Source: Brugia malayi (lineage: Eukaryota; Nematoda; Chromadorea; Rhabditida; Onchocercidae). From it: DNA of 64,000 nucleotides. The stretch is from the NCBI RefSeq assembly GCF_000002995.4, contig NW_025062478.1, positions 12,892,001-12,956,000 of the forward strand. Reading direction: 5' to 3'. Positions within the stretch are counted from its first letter, which is position 1. Each line of letters begins with the position of its first letter. The notes beneath the pieces were generated by a model. The model worked only from the letters and a program-made list of their open reading frames with translations, had not been told where the DNA came from and did not search any database. Shown in pieces: positions 1 through 13,095 of this stretch. The position numbers and the translations under genes are program-made.

Positions 1-752
1 TTGTTACATCAATTGATAATTGTTTCATTAAATTTTGTTTTAGTCTAAAACATTATAATTCTTTTGACAATAAAAAAAATAACCTTTAGTTATAATTAAT
101 TTAAAAAATAAGTTTAAAATAAATATTTCAATTTTTACCACTGGGAAAATTGATAAATTTTGTTTATCTTAATTTGATCAATGTAATAATTTTGTCATTA
201 TGCAAATATTAATTTAAAAAAAAGAAAAATCGTTAGTAAATTTAATAATATATTAGTTTGATCTATTTATTTTCCTTATCTTTTCAAATATTTTTTATCA
301 TACTTTAGAATAAGTAACATAAATAATTTTATTTTTTACATAAATGTAAAATATCGAAAATTTTTTTAAAAAACAATAAATTTATATGAAAAATATCTTT
401 TTAAATAGGCATATTTAATGGAAAAATAATGGAAAAAAGAAAGAACAACGAAATAAAAGCAATGAAAAAATTAATAGAATGAAGAAAAAGTTAAAATAAA
501 ATTAAATACAATTTTTTACAGTTTAAATATAAAATCTATAAACATAAGCGATTTTACATATAATTTAGCATAAATGTAAAATATAGAAAATTATAAGTAA
601 TAGTAAATTCTATATGAATAATATAAAATTTTGAAAAAACATTTTTTTTTTGGAAAGTTTTTATCATAAATATATATAAATTTTGTAATGATTTGAATAA
701 AATATTTGATTATTAAAAAAAGAAAAAATGAAAAAATAATATTAATTATTAG
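1..752 (+). other. Intronic, AT-rich, no exon seen
   Basis: Lies 5' of the first recognised exon, which follows an acceptor AG at 751-752. Every frame is short and poly-A/T tracts dominate. It is probably intron of the CCCH-like gene. No transcript signal is seen. Confidence 0.5.
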
Positions 753-3700
753 AATGTGGACATAAATCACATCGAATCAAATGAATCGTCCTGGGCTATT
801 TGTAAAAAATTACATCGTTTTCACAGTGATTACGATCCTGGTATAATTGCGCTTATCTCTGGTAAATTTTGTTTTTTTTTTAAGGAAAAAATAAAATGAT
901 ATTTTAAAAATTTTCAATAATTTCAATAGTTTATCACTCATTATAAAATAAAGAAAAAAAAATATAAAAAATAAAAAAAATGTAGATAAAATTTTTTAAA
1001 AAAAGAAGAAAAATATAAAAAAAATAGAGAGAAAATTTAAAAAGAATTAAAAATTTTCATTTCTTCTTTCTTTTTTCTTTTTGAAAGTAAAAAAAAAAAA
1101 AAAATTTAACAAGTGAATGTTTTTTAATAGTTTTGATTTTAATTGATAAATGCTAGAAATAATGTTTCATTTTTGTTTTATAAAATCAACAAACAAACAA
1201 ACAATCAAAAATCCAAAAAGAAAAAGAATAGATAAATGAATCAAATTTAATTTCAAAAAAAAAAAAAAAAACAATGAAAATTTAATTTCTTTCTGTTTAA
1301 TTTCGAAAAAAGGTTAAAAAAAGAGGCTAGTTGAAATTTGGAATGTTTTAAAATGAATTTCAATCATTTGTAAATATAAATGTAAGTGCAAAATTTAATA
1401 TATTACTGAAATTAGGACAATCTATTGCATAAAAATTTTATTAAAATATTTTTCAACAGGTGCATCAGCAGCTTATGGTCCAGTGCTTACAAAACTTAGC
1501 CGTTGCGGTTGGCATATTCAATTATTTCATCCCGAGAATACATCTCGAGAATATGCACATTATGGTGATCGCAACTGGTCAATTGAGCGATTACTTGATG
1601 GCGAAATTGAAAATATTAATGTTTGTTTTTATAATTTTCAGTTTTTTAAAACAATTTAATCATTTTGGTAATTTTTTTTTTGTTTTGTTGCTTTTAAGTT
1701 TAAACTTTAATTTTTTTAACTTATTTCATTTATTATCATAACAGTTAAAATATAAATAACAAGATTATTTATTAAAATAGTTAAAAAAATTTTCATATGT
1801 TTAATATTTTTTAAATGTAAAATATTAAAATGCTGGCTTTTTATCAAATCATTTTTTTTTTTTTCGCTTAAAAAACTTAATCATATTTTTAATAATTTCC
1901 ACTTTTTTCTTGTATTTATGTTTTGTTTTGTTTGAGAAACAACAATGGCATTATTTTTTAATGAAATAATTTTAACTATCTAAGCTAATAAATAGCTCAT
2001 TTTCAGCTTTAAAATTTTCATATAATTTTATCATTTTTTCTTGAAATAAAAAATCTTAAAACAGAAAGATTTTCCCTTGACATGGATATAGTAGTTGAAA
2101 AAAGTTAGGAAAAAGATTTTACAAATTTTAACTTTTATTTTTAGATTAATACAAATTTCCCGCATACGGTACACTTTTTGATAACTGAATTATGCAATAA
2201 CGATGAATCACTTGGTTTTTTGACTAATATTACCGAGCAGTATCAAACAAGAGTTATCTATTTTAATGAAAAAGCTGCTGAAGCAATTATTGAATTGAAA
2301 GCATTTGATATTGAAGGGTTAGTTGTTTATTTGATTTTAAAAAAAATAGAAAAAAAAATTTTTTTATTTTAATAGAAAAAAAGGATAAATTAAAACTTGA
2401 ATTGTTTGTTTGCTTGTTGTTGTTGTTGTTTTTTTTTTCTTTTTTGAAAATATCATAAAATATGATCAAATCTTTTTTTATCATCTCAAAATTTGATTAT
2501 AAAAGTTAATTTTTTATTGATCTAGAAATTTTGTTTTCAAGTTATTTGTTTTTAAATGTTTAATAATAATAATAAATATATGATTGGAATGAAAGGTATG
2601 CAATTATAGAATATATATATTATATATTTGTATTGTTATTAATGTAATGTAAACATTATTAAAATGGTATGTATATACAATATAGGTGATTGTAAGTGAC
2701 AATATTTACCAAAAGATTAAATGGTATATACGAGGTAGTACGTTGGAATATAGAAAAGTAAACGTTTTGGTGAAAAGATTGATCAGATTGAATGGAATGA
2801 AATAAATTTGGTAGAGTTTTACTTAGAATGATTTTATGTTTTTTTTAATAGTTTTAAACTTTTTGTAAGTGTTTAACAATAACAAATATAATATTTCAAC
2901 TTTATTGATAATAAATGCAATGATTTCTCATTTTGATTTATATTTTTATTGATTTTCATTCAAATTACCACAAATTAATCCAATCCAATCTTTAGTAAAC
3001 AAATGACCTTCAAAAGTTTCTGTACCTTAAAATACACCTTACTTCTATGCTCCTCTCATCATATTTTTCATAAATTTTTTTTTTTCCCAATTTGATCCAA
3101 ACTTTATCGTTTCGCCTAAATGAATGAATGAGAACTTTTATAAATGAAAAAGATATAATTATATGATAAGAATTGAAATGAATGTATCATTGAAATTTGA
3201 ATAATAAACTAATAAGTAATTATTTCAAGCTAATAAATTAGCAATTAAAGGAGAAAAAAATAAGTAAATAATTCGTTGTTGATTTTTGTTTTATTTACAA
3301 AAAAAAAAAAAAAAAATTTGTAACCACTAAGTATGATGGAACATTGCTCATAATTTAAAACAGTCAATAATTTAAAAATATTTTTTAAAGGACGTTAATA
3401 AAACTTTGAACAACCATAATTTAAAACATTTAATAAACGTTTAAGACAATTTAAAAAAAAAAAAAAAAACGCATTAGTAGATATAATCTAAAAAATCAGT
3501 GATTGATTTGCAAATTGTTTGGTATTATTACTATTTCACTTTTCTTTTTAATTTTAATGATTATTTTTTGATTAAATTTTATTAGATAATATTATATAGT
3601 GGAAAAATTAGAGTCCTATAATTAATTATTTTCACAATAATTATCAATTTTTTTTTTCTTTTTTTTTTATAACAATGTAATTCAGTTACTCTTTTTATTA

Positions 3701-6700
3701 AAATTAATACATATGAAAAATTATAATATAAAATTATAAAACAAAAATATAAAATTAATACATATTAATACATATACATATATCTATTGTATACATTATT
3801 ATTTCTTATTATGTATAAAATTTTAACGATCTTATTCGTTTCCATTTTTCCCTTTCAAATCAAAAGTTTTATCGATTTTGAATTATCTATTGAAGAACGA
3901 GGACGATGAACGAGTAAAAGGAATGTGAAAAAGGATAGGATGGGCGACAAACTGGCTGTTTTCTCTCTATATTATATATATATATATATACCATCATTTA
4001 TATTCTATCATATATCTATATATTTGTATTTAACTAATTAATTAATTAATCCTTTATCTATTTATTTCATTTTATGAATTTACATAATTATCGAAAAATT
4101 TCCCATTATAATATATATTTATTATTCATTTATATTTATTTGATCGTATATAATTGTTTATTTATTCATTTATTTACATTTATTTGATTATATATATATA
4201 TATATATATATATATTTACTTATTTATATTTATTCATATTTAATTTAATAATATAAACATTATTCATAAAACATACATGGTTATTTCATAAAGGAATATG
4301 AATTTTGTTCAAAACTCTCGAAATTTCACCTTTTACTCTTTTGTATTCATCACATCACATCACGTCACATCACATTTCATCGTTGTCAACTAACGTCATC
4401 GCTGTGCCTTTATTTCGTTAGTTGGATCTCTTCCCTTACTTTTCTCACCTGTCTCTCTCTCTCTCTCTCTTTTTTTTTTAATTTTAAAATATACCTATAC
4501 ATATATACTTAATACAATATTACAATGAGCACTTTTTTTTAAGCAATTTCTTTAAATATTTCTCACACACACACACACACATACATACATAGGCAGACAC
4601 AGACACAGACACGGACACATACATACACATACACACATACATATTACATATAAAATGTTTGCTTTTTCACAGTCATCCAAACAAATATTGTCTGTGCATA
4701 CCGTTTTGCTTACATTTCATTTCGTTCTTCTCTCTTTTTTTGTTCTTCCACTTTTTTTTTTTTTTCCAAAATTTCGTTGTAAAAAAATGATTAATTATTA
4801 GCACTGTAATATAATTAGATAAAAATAGCACTTAATTTATGGTTTAATTATTGAAAATAATTATTATTTGAATTTTTATTAGAGTAATACTTTCTACATT
4901 ATTTAAATCATTAAATCAATAATGTTTTATCATTTATTTTATAAAATAATCATTGATTATTATTATTATTATTATTATCAATTATTATTACCATTATTAT
5001 ATATTATATTTGATTTTTATTATATTAGTAAATAAATTCGAAGGAATGATGCAAAATGAAGAATGACCGCTTTGACATTCATTCATTCATTCATTCACCA
5101 TCCTTTGGTAATCATTCCATTCATCAAAATTCTCGAGAGCACTGTCCGGTCATATGTGGTAGCAATGACCTTCAGAACAATTAGTAATTTTGTTGAGGGA
5201 TCAGGTATGAGAGATGGAAGAGTAAAAGCAAAGATAGATGGATGGATGAATATTATCATCAAGATAGACATAAATGATTTGAAAGAATGAAAATGCGAAG
5301 AATGTATATATGTCTATGTCTTGACAGGTGAACTTCATCGTCCGATTATCTGTCCATTTTAAGAAAGAGGAAAAAAAAAAAAAAGAAAATAAATGACCAA
5401 ATTTTCGCGCAATTCAATGAAAGTACTGATTGATTGACCTTTGAATTTTTGTTCACCTTGAGAGGAAAAAAGTAAGATAGTAAAATTCATTTCGCGTAAC
5501 GAACGATGACCGGACAGACTAATAAATAGATGGGACAGACACAGACATACACTTCAACCTAACGATGATGAACCACCGATCAAATAAATCTTACCATACT
5601 CCATAACCATTTGTCCGTTCCACTTCTCACTTCAATTTACTTCTACTAGCATACTATTTGCGCTTTCTTAGTGTGTGTGCATGGCATTTCTAATGAGTTG
5701 AATTAAATTTAGTTAATTTATTTACATTTTGCGCAACAATTAATATTGGTTAATGCATGATAATTTGTTTTTAATGCAGTGTTATAGTTTTAACTGTGAC
5801 AATGACAGCGATAGTATTGTAATAGTAAGTGCAACAACAATAACACAAAAGCAATAACAATAACTAATAACAATAATGTGTAACATTAACAATTATTGAT
5901 TTCTCGTCTTATTTTCTCATTAGATGGAATAAAAAACAGATATTGATTAAAAGAATTATTCATAATTTAAAACTTTGAAATTCAAATAAATCATTTCCCA
6001 TAGAAATTATTATAGAATTGTTAAAAGTTGTTAAATAATAGTTTTATTAGTCAATTGATTTTGGCCAGTTAATTAATTCATTATTATTACTTTTCATAAT
6101 GCTATTATTATTATTATTATAATTCTCTCTCAGGACAAATCTCACAAATAAAATTATCATATATAAATTCAATTGAGAATTTATCTTTTTTCATTTCTCT
6201 GTGTCATCTCATACATTATACATCAATTGTTTTTGAGCAAATAATACAAAATTTTCGTCTTCTTTTTGTATGAATTTTCTACAATTTTTTACTTTCTTCA
6301 TTATAACAATTATAATTCCGAAAATTTTTATAAATTCCTCAAATTTAATTAGTAACAACAACAAGTAAAGAAATCATTTTCATCATTTTCTTACAATACT
6401 AAGCTAATTATAAATATATGTGCATATAATGGTTAAATAAACTATTCCTATAATTTATGAACAATTAAAATTTCCTAATATTAAATAATATCAACATTTT
6501 CTTTCATTTTTTTTTTTTTTTTTTTTCATTTCTCTGCCTTTTTTCTTCATTAATTGTTTACTTTTTATTTTTGTATTATTATAAATGCATTCATTAGAAG
6601 TTAACAAAAAAAAAGGAAATTGAATGCAATTTTGTTGGGTACTGTATTTTTCATCAAAAATTCTCATTACACCTTTTTTTTTTTCTTCGATCTTTTACCC

Positions 6701-9700
6701 TTTCCTTCTCTTTTCTTTGCTTCCCTTGTAATCATCTGTAATTGTAAATTTTAATTTTGGTTGGTTTATATATTACTCAACCGAGAGTATACTGTGTTTT
6801 TTTTTAATTATTATCCACTCTTTCTCTTTCTCTCTGTCTTTCTCTCTTTTTATTACTATCAAAAAATCACTTTCTTTGTTCTTAAACAATAGAATAAATA
6901 ATCGTCGCTATTAGTAGACATGCATATAGATAGATAAATTAATTGACAATTTAATTAAATTTAGCAAAAGTAATGGAATGGTAAGACAAAAGAAAAAAAC
7001 AAGAGAAAAGAAAAGAAAGATGAGAGAGAGAAAAAGTGAAAAAAAGAAAGAAAGAAGATAAAAATAACAAAAATTAGAACAACGATTCAACAAAATGATA
7101 GAAAAAAAAAAAAAAAAAAAAAAAGAGGAAGCAATGAATAAAGAGAAAAAACGATGAATTGTTAGGTTTAAGAAGTGTGCAAGAAATATTTGTAATTAAA
7201 AAAAAAAAAACACTTAATTGTGATATTAATGGTTAAAAAAAGTACCTGTGCATTTTACCTGTTTCTTCATACGATTCTTGCATTGCATACCCGTCTGTTC
7301 ACATTTCTGTCAAACATCTATTTAGTATGTTATATAAATTGCTGAGGAATATGATATGTGTCGCATGTATGTATGTGTGTGTGTGTGTGTATGTGATTAT
7401 TCATTTATGTACACCACGTATATTATGCATGTCGTTTTGAAAGAAATTTTTTGACTAAAAATTAGTGTGAAATGATATAATTGATAATGGTAGTTATACG
7501 TTTGTGATAATTATGATAGTGCTGATAATACATATGATAAAGATAGTATTAATGATTGTAGCAATAAATGAATGGTGATAATTAATGATAACCATAGTAG
7601 TAGTAGTAATAATAATAATAGTATATTAATGACAAACAATACGATGATAAATTTTTAGAACAATTTAAATTAATTCAAATTGTTAATAATATAAACAAAT
7701 TATCAAATACTATCAACAATAGGGAAGTAGAGCAAAGATTATTATTGTCAAATAATGCATTGCAAATATAATCACTATGCTACTATCAGTGTTAGCAAAT
7801 TTTTTAATCATATCAATATTTATCATTTATTAGTGCAAATATATGACATTTTACTATCATTTATTAGTTATAACACTTTACGTTTTTATTCATTACATAT
7901 AAATGTGTATTAAATTTGAAGTGATTCTGAAATTTTATTGACTTGAATTATTTAATTAAATTAAATGATTTTGATTTAAAATAGGTTTCATTTTTTATTA
8001 AATCGATTAATCATATTTTCAACATATAATCTATTTCTTTTAGCATTTTTTCTTTTTTTTTTTCTCATTTTTTCTTTTTCAAGATAAATTATTTTTCTTT
8101 GGAAAGAAAAAACAAATTCTTATACATACAATCACCATTTTTGGGCAATTTGTGCATAATATTTTTCTTATTAGTATCACTATTGTATTTCAATATTTAT
8201 TAATTTTTTTGTTTCAGTATTTTATTCAGCATTTCTCATTTATTTTTGCTCTTTTTCTTTAAAGTTAATAAAGTTTTCTCCAATTTTTTGTTATTTTAAT
8301 ATCATTTTTTTTTTTTTTTTTTTTGATATATTAAAATATATTTAATAGAATGAAGTTCCTCTATCAATAAATTAATGCATCATCAGTATCTTAATTAATC
8401 ATAACATTGTTGTTCTCGATGATAAAAAATTTTATCAGCATTTCCTATACTTAACTAATTCTAGTTATTGCTTCATTTCTCTTTTTGTATAAAATAAGAT
8501 GAGTTTTTAAAAAAAAAAATGAAGTGATCCAAATTATTAAAAACATTATAGTTTATAATTTGGAGATGAGTCTTAATTTAATTTATTCTTTTTATTTTTA
8601 CGAAGTATCAGACGGTATTACAAAATAAATCTTATTTAAAATATCCAGAATAAAATTTTTTTTTGTAGTATTTTATTTCAAAAAAAGAAAAAATTATTAT
8701 TATAAATTTGTAATGAGAGTGTTGGTGATAAATGAATTTATCAATGACATTTTGGCATACCAGAAGGTCGTTAATAGCTGATTACGATCAAACTAAATCA
8801 AAAAATTGCATTATTGCAATTGTGATTTTTGTATTATTGTCATACATGTCTAATGCAATTCGTATTATAATTTTGTGATTATTTAAATTTTGATCAAAAA
8901 AGAGGCTAGTATTATTTATTTTAAGGAAGAAAATTTTTCGATCTTTAAACTTTTAAATTCATACATTTAAATTTCAAATTTTGCAAAAAAAGATCGATAA
9001 TTTCATTAAATTAAGAACTAAAACATTAAATGTTACAAATTTAAGGATATAACAATTTAGCTGTAATTTGGGTGGAACAAAAATTCGTGCAATATCATTA
9101 TGTGAAATAATTTATTTACTAAGTGAATACTTATAGTTAAACTTTTTATCAAATTAAAATTCATTCAAATTTTCAGTGCAGTATCGTTACTTGAAGCACG
9201 TATTCGGGCTTGTTCGCCGAATAACGGCGTTCTAGTGGCTTCTACCACGGATGCTTATCGTTTGGAAATTTTAACCAGTGCATATTTCCTTTCCAACATC
9301 AAAATTGCAAGACTAACCAATGCACCCAATGAACGGTAGTATAATTTAAAGATTTTCTTTCGTTTGCTTTACTTTTTCTATTTTTTGTTTTTTAATTTTT
9401 TTCAATTGATTGCTGAAATTTATCATTCTTTTTCATTTTGATATTAAAAGATATTAATGATTTTTCAATCTGTGATAAAAAACTTTCTTATAATTATCTT
9501 TTCATGTGACATCGAAATGTATTAACAAAATATCGATATAGTATCCTATATATACAATTCAAAATTGTTGAGAACTTTTAATAATAAAGTGATAAAAAAT
9601 AATAATAAGAATAAAATTTCTTTAAAAACGAAAAATCAATAAGAATAAAAAATTTTTACTCTTAAGCATTTCTTAATTGCATACTGTAATGTATTGTTCT

Positions 9701-12700
9701 CAAATGGCATACTGTAACTACAGTGATATTTAACCCAAATTTTTAGGCCCAACATACAGTATCCGAACACTCCAACAGATATAGGAACACTGGAAGCAAC
9801 AATCGGTAATAGCTTCAATGCTGCAATACCACAACCAGTAGCTGTACCGTATTCAGTGATGCTACCATTAAATTTTATACAACAGTTGACTTTTCCATTT
9901 CGCTTAGATATTACTTCTGCTGCTATTGCACATGTTGATACGGCTGCAGCTGCAGCTTCAGCAGCTGCCACTACAATATTCAATATTGCATCATCAGCAA
10001 CAGCAGCAGCAGCAAATATTACAACACATACTGCAATACCACAACATACAACATCAACTCCTGCTGCTACTACTGCTACTGCTACTGCTACAGCTACTTT
10101 CGATCCATATGTAGCGGAACAAATTGCTGCTACTACTACAACATCACAACTTTTGCAAGAGCGACACGAACTGCAACAACAAGTTATGCAACAGCTCAAA
10201 GTTAGTAATTGCAATATGGATGATACGACAATTGATTATGAACAGAATAAGGTATGAAATATATATATATTTTAATTATTTATTTTAATTTTTAATTATT
10301 AGCTCATTTCCAGTTATATATTTTAATTATTTAAGTACATATTTTATTTTAACCACATATTTTCATCATTTTAATTAATTACTGTGAATTTTACATGACA
10401 CCTATGAATATTACATCTACGTATAGCATGTATCACGTTTAGCAGGTTAAATTTTTCCGATTGACTATAAATTTTAAAATAACTCTTTCTCAGGGTATTA
10501 TCATTTATTGCACATATCAGGTTTAATAGGCCAAAAATTTCCCACTAATTATAAATTTTACAAATAACTATTTAGCACATATCATATAATGCATACACCA
10601 CATTTACTGGGTTAAATTTTTTTCACGAATTATATGAATCATAAAAGTTAATGTTTTTTATCACGTTAAGTAGGTCAACTTTTTCCCATGAATTATGAAT
10701 TTTGCAAATAATTATTTAGCACATCTCATATTGCATTACATACATATATGACATTCTGTAACAGTTCAATCAAAAAATTCCTGAAACTTATAATTCTATA
10801 AGAAGTTAGTGTAATTTTACGACATTTAACCCTGGATTAATATGAGATTTTGTTAAAATGTTTAAATTATTTCCAAAATTATTACATTTTATAATAATTT
10901 AAGTAGAAATGAAATGAAGAGATGATATATTGATGTGGTAGAAAATTAATTATGGAAAAGTTTATGAGAATAGCAAGCACAAATATATGATTACACAAAA
11001 GCATGTTACTAGCCTAAGGAGGATTGAAATTTCAAATTCTGAATTATTGATTAGTGAATTGGTAATTTTATTATTGTTGTTTATAGAATAAAGAACTAGA
11101 GGATGATTCAAAAAGTCATAAAGAGGTTAAAATTGAAGTATTTACTGAAGATGAAGATGACTATGGTGTTGAAGAGGATGCTGTTTGTGCAGTCAATCAA
11201 AATGGTAAATAAATTTGAAAAAATATCTTTGAAAATTTTCGTAAATTTTTTAAAAAATTTTTTTCCAATTGTATTGCAAAAATGTTTGATAATTTTAGGG
11301 ATAAAAGTTGCACTGTTTAATTTTTATTTAAAACAAAATAAATTAGTTTAACAGCAAATTAAAACAAATTTGTGTTTATTTTAAATACTTCTCCAACTTG
11401 TTTAACTTATAAAACTTATTTAAGCTGTTTTTCAATGATTGATTTATCTGGCAGTATTATGATTTATAGATAATAGAAATAGCTGGGAAATGGAGTGTAA
11501 CAAAAGTTTAAATGAAAATACGAATATGGCGATGAATCATTCATCATATGATGGAGCAGCAGTATGTATTTCATGTTCTGATGATTTCTAGCAATTAAAA
11601 TTAGATTTAAATGTTTTCATTTATCTTTGAACAAAAATTCTCTGTTTTTTTCTCGTTTTTACTACATGTCAAAAAAAAAAAAAAAAATCATACTTAAAGT
11701 TATTTTTGGAATTTTATAAAAAAAAAAAAACAAAAACAAAAAAACAGGATTTTATATTTTTCCAATTATTTTTTTCATCATAAATTTTACATTAAGTTAA
11801 AATATTTTATCAATTTTTACAATTCTTCATTTTTCAAAAATTTTTTTCTAAAAATCATTAATTTATTTTTAGAATTACAATATAGCAGAATATGTAAATG
11901 AATATCCACCATTACCAAATACGGAATCCGGAAGTCCACTATGTTATTCAGCTGTTGTAAAGGGTATTAAACCATTGAACAACAATAACAATAAACCATC
12001 AACTAATCCTATAAAAGGCAAATGATATTTTAAAATTTTTAAAATAAAATATTTGACTGACAAAATTTAGAGAGAAAAAAAAGGCTTAGAAAAAATTTGA
12101 AATATTTAAACAAAATTTTCAAAAAAAATTTTTTTATATTAACTTTTTCTTTTTTTTTTTAAAGATTGTTCAAATGTAGCAACACCACAACGACATACAT
12201 CAAGTATGACCTCAGTGTCAACCCAAATGTCACAATGGGATCAAATGGTAATCGAACGTGGCGGCAAATTTAATAAGCCAGCACCGCAGTGCATCCATTG
12301 GAATAACCCCAAGCATCGCCTCGATTTTCCATGTCGTTTTTGGCATCCACGTGAGCAGTGCCGGTAACTTTTTCAAATTTTACGTACATTTCCTTGCAAA
12401 TATATATTGATGTAACCAGAAAAAAAAAGTGAAAATCAGTCAATAATTTATATAATTCAGTAATATTTAAATTATAAATTTTATATTAATTTATTATTTT
12501 TTCATACTATTTAAAATAATTTTCAATTTTATTATTTAGGTTTTAAAAGTTAATTTAATGTCATTTTTTTTTTTTTAAAAAAAAAGAAAAAACATTTATT
12601 AATTCAGCTATTATCCAAATTGCTCAAATACAGCCGATGAATGTGGTTTTGCTCATCCATTTTGTGGTGATTTTTGTCGTTGTCCAAGAGGAAAACGAGA

Positions 12701-13095
12701 TCCACAAAAAAATCATCGTATTCCAGAGGAAAGATATTTCGGTAATTTGAAATTAATTATTCCTATTTTTTTCTTTCTTGAAATTAATTCGTTTATTAAA
12801 ATTGTATGCAGATTTTTGGGTAAAAAGTTTAAAATAAAAAAATATCGAAAATTTTTTCTTTCATTTAATATTTTGACATTTTATTTATATCATCATTATT
12901 TCCGTTTATTTTAACGATTCATTTTCTGTTATTTTTCTTTTTCATTTCAAATAAAATTAAATATAAAAGAAATAAAATAAAACATTTGAAACTGGAATAT
13001 AAAAAAAATTTTACATAATATGAAAATTTTTTGAAATTAAAATTATAGGTGGTGGCGATCGAATGAAATACGCCACTGAGAGCGATATACAATAA
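753..13095 (+). CDS. CCCH-like zinc-finger protein with Ala-rich centre (5' end outside window)
   Basis: Eleven exons join in phase: 753-861, 1460-1620, 2145-2317, 9177-9335, 9747-10251, 11087-11204, 11470-11561, 11873-12017, 12165-12363, 12608-12741, 13049-13095 (TAA). They give about 613 visible residues; the start codon lies upstream of the window. The first four exons form an alpha/beta-looking region (for example GIIALISGASAAYGPVLTKL) that faintly resembles NYN/PIN nuclease folds but has Ala where an acidic residue is usual, so this is weak. Exon 5 is rich in Ala, Thr and Gln. Exon 6 is acidic. Exons 9-10 carry clustered Cys/His: HWNNPKHRLDFPCRFWHP, then C-x5-C-x6-C-x3-H (CRYYPNCSNTADECGFAH), then a further Cys group and a basic segment. 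The spacing is that of CCCH fingers of the Nab2/ZC3H14 type, which bind poly(A) RNA; an RNA-binding role is inferred. The domain call is fairly safe, the orthologue is not known to me. Confidence 0.72.
2318..9176 (+). other. 6.9-kb intron rich in simple repeats
   Basis: Bounded by a GTTAGT donor after exon 3 and a TTTTCAG acceptor before exon 4; the split glycine codon (GG|T) confirms the junction. Other introns of this gene are 0.15-0.75 kb. It contains TA runs near 3975 and 4190-4215, CT near 4456, CA near 4565, ATT near 4960 and 6105, GT near 7376, many poly-A/T tracts and an ATTC run near 5080. The ORFs at 5063-5290 and 6911-7093 are repeat-driven. An 11-bp motif TGTCCGGTCAT near 5145 recurs inverted near 5507. 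I see no nested gene. Confidence 0.55.
10430..10745. repeat. Degenerate tandem repeat in intron 5
   Basis: About four imperfect copies, spaced roughly 60-90 bp, share the core (A/T)CAC-x-TTTA-x-(C/T)AGGT(T/C)AA followed by TTTTTCCC and AATTATAAATTTT-type tails (near 10435, 10509, 10597 and 10658). The copies have diverged. No coding frame runs through them. Confidence 0.5.

Noticed and set aside
753..2317. Confident NYN/PIN nuclease domain in the CCCH-like gene
   Set aside because: Fold-like pattern only; expected acidic residues are not in place.
9636..10257. Alternative frames over the Ala-rich exon, including a 192-codon minus-strand ORF
   Set aside because: Low-complexity GCX/ACX triplets open several frames; only the plus frame with PNIQYPNTPTD joins neighbouring exons in phase.
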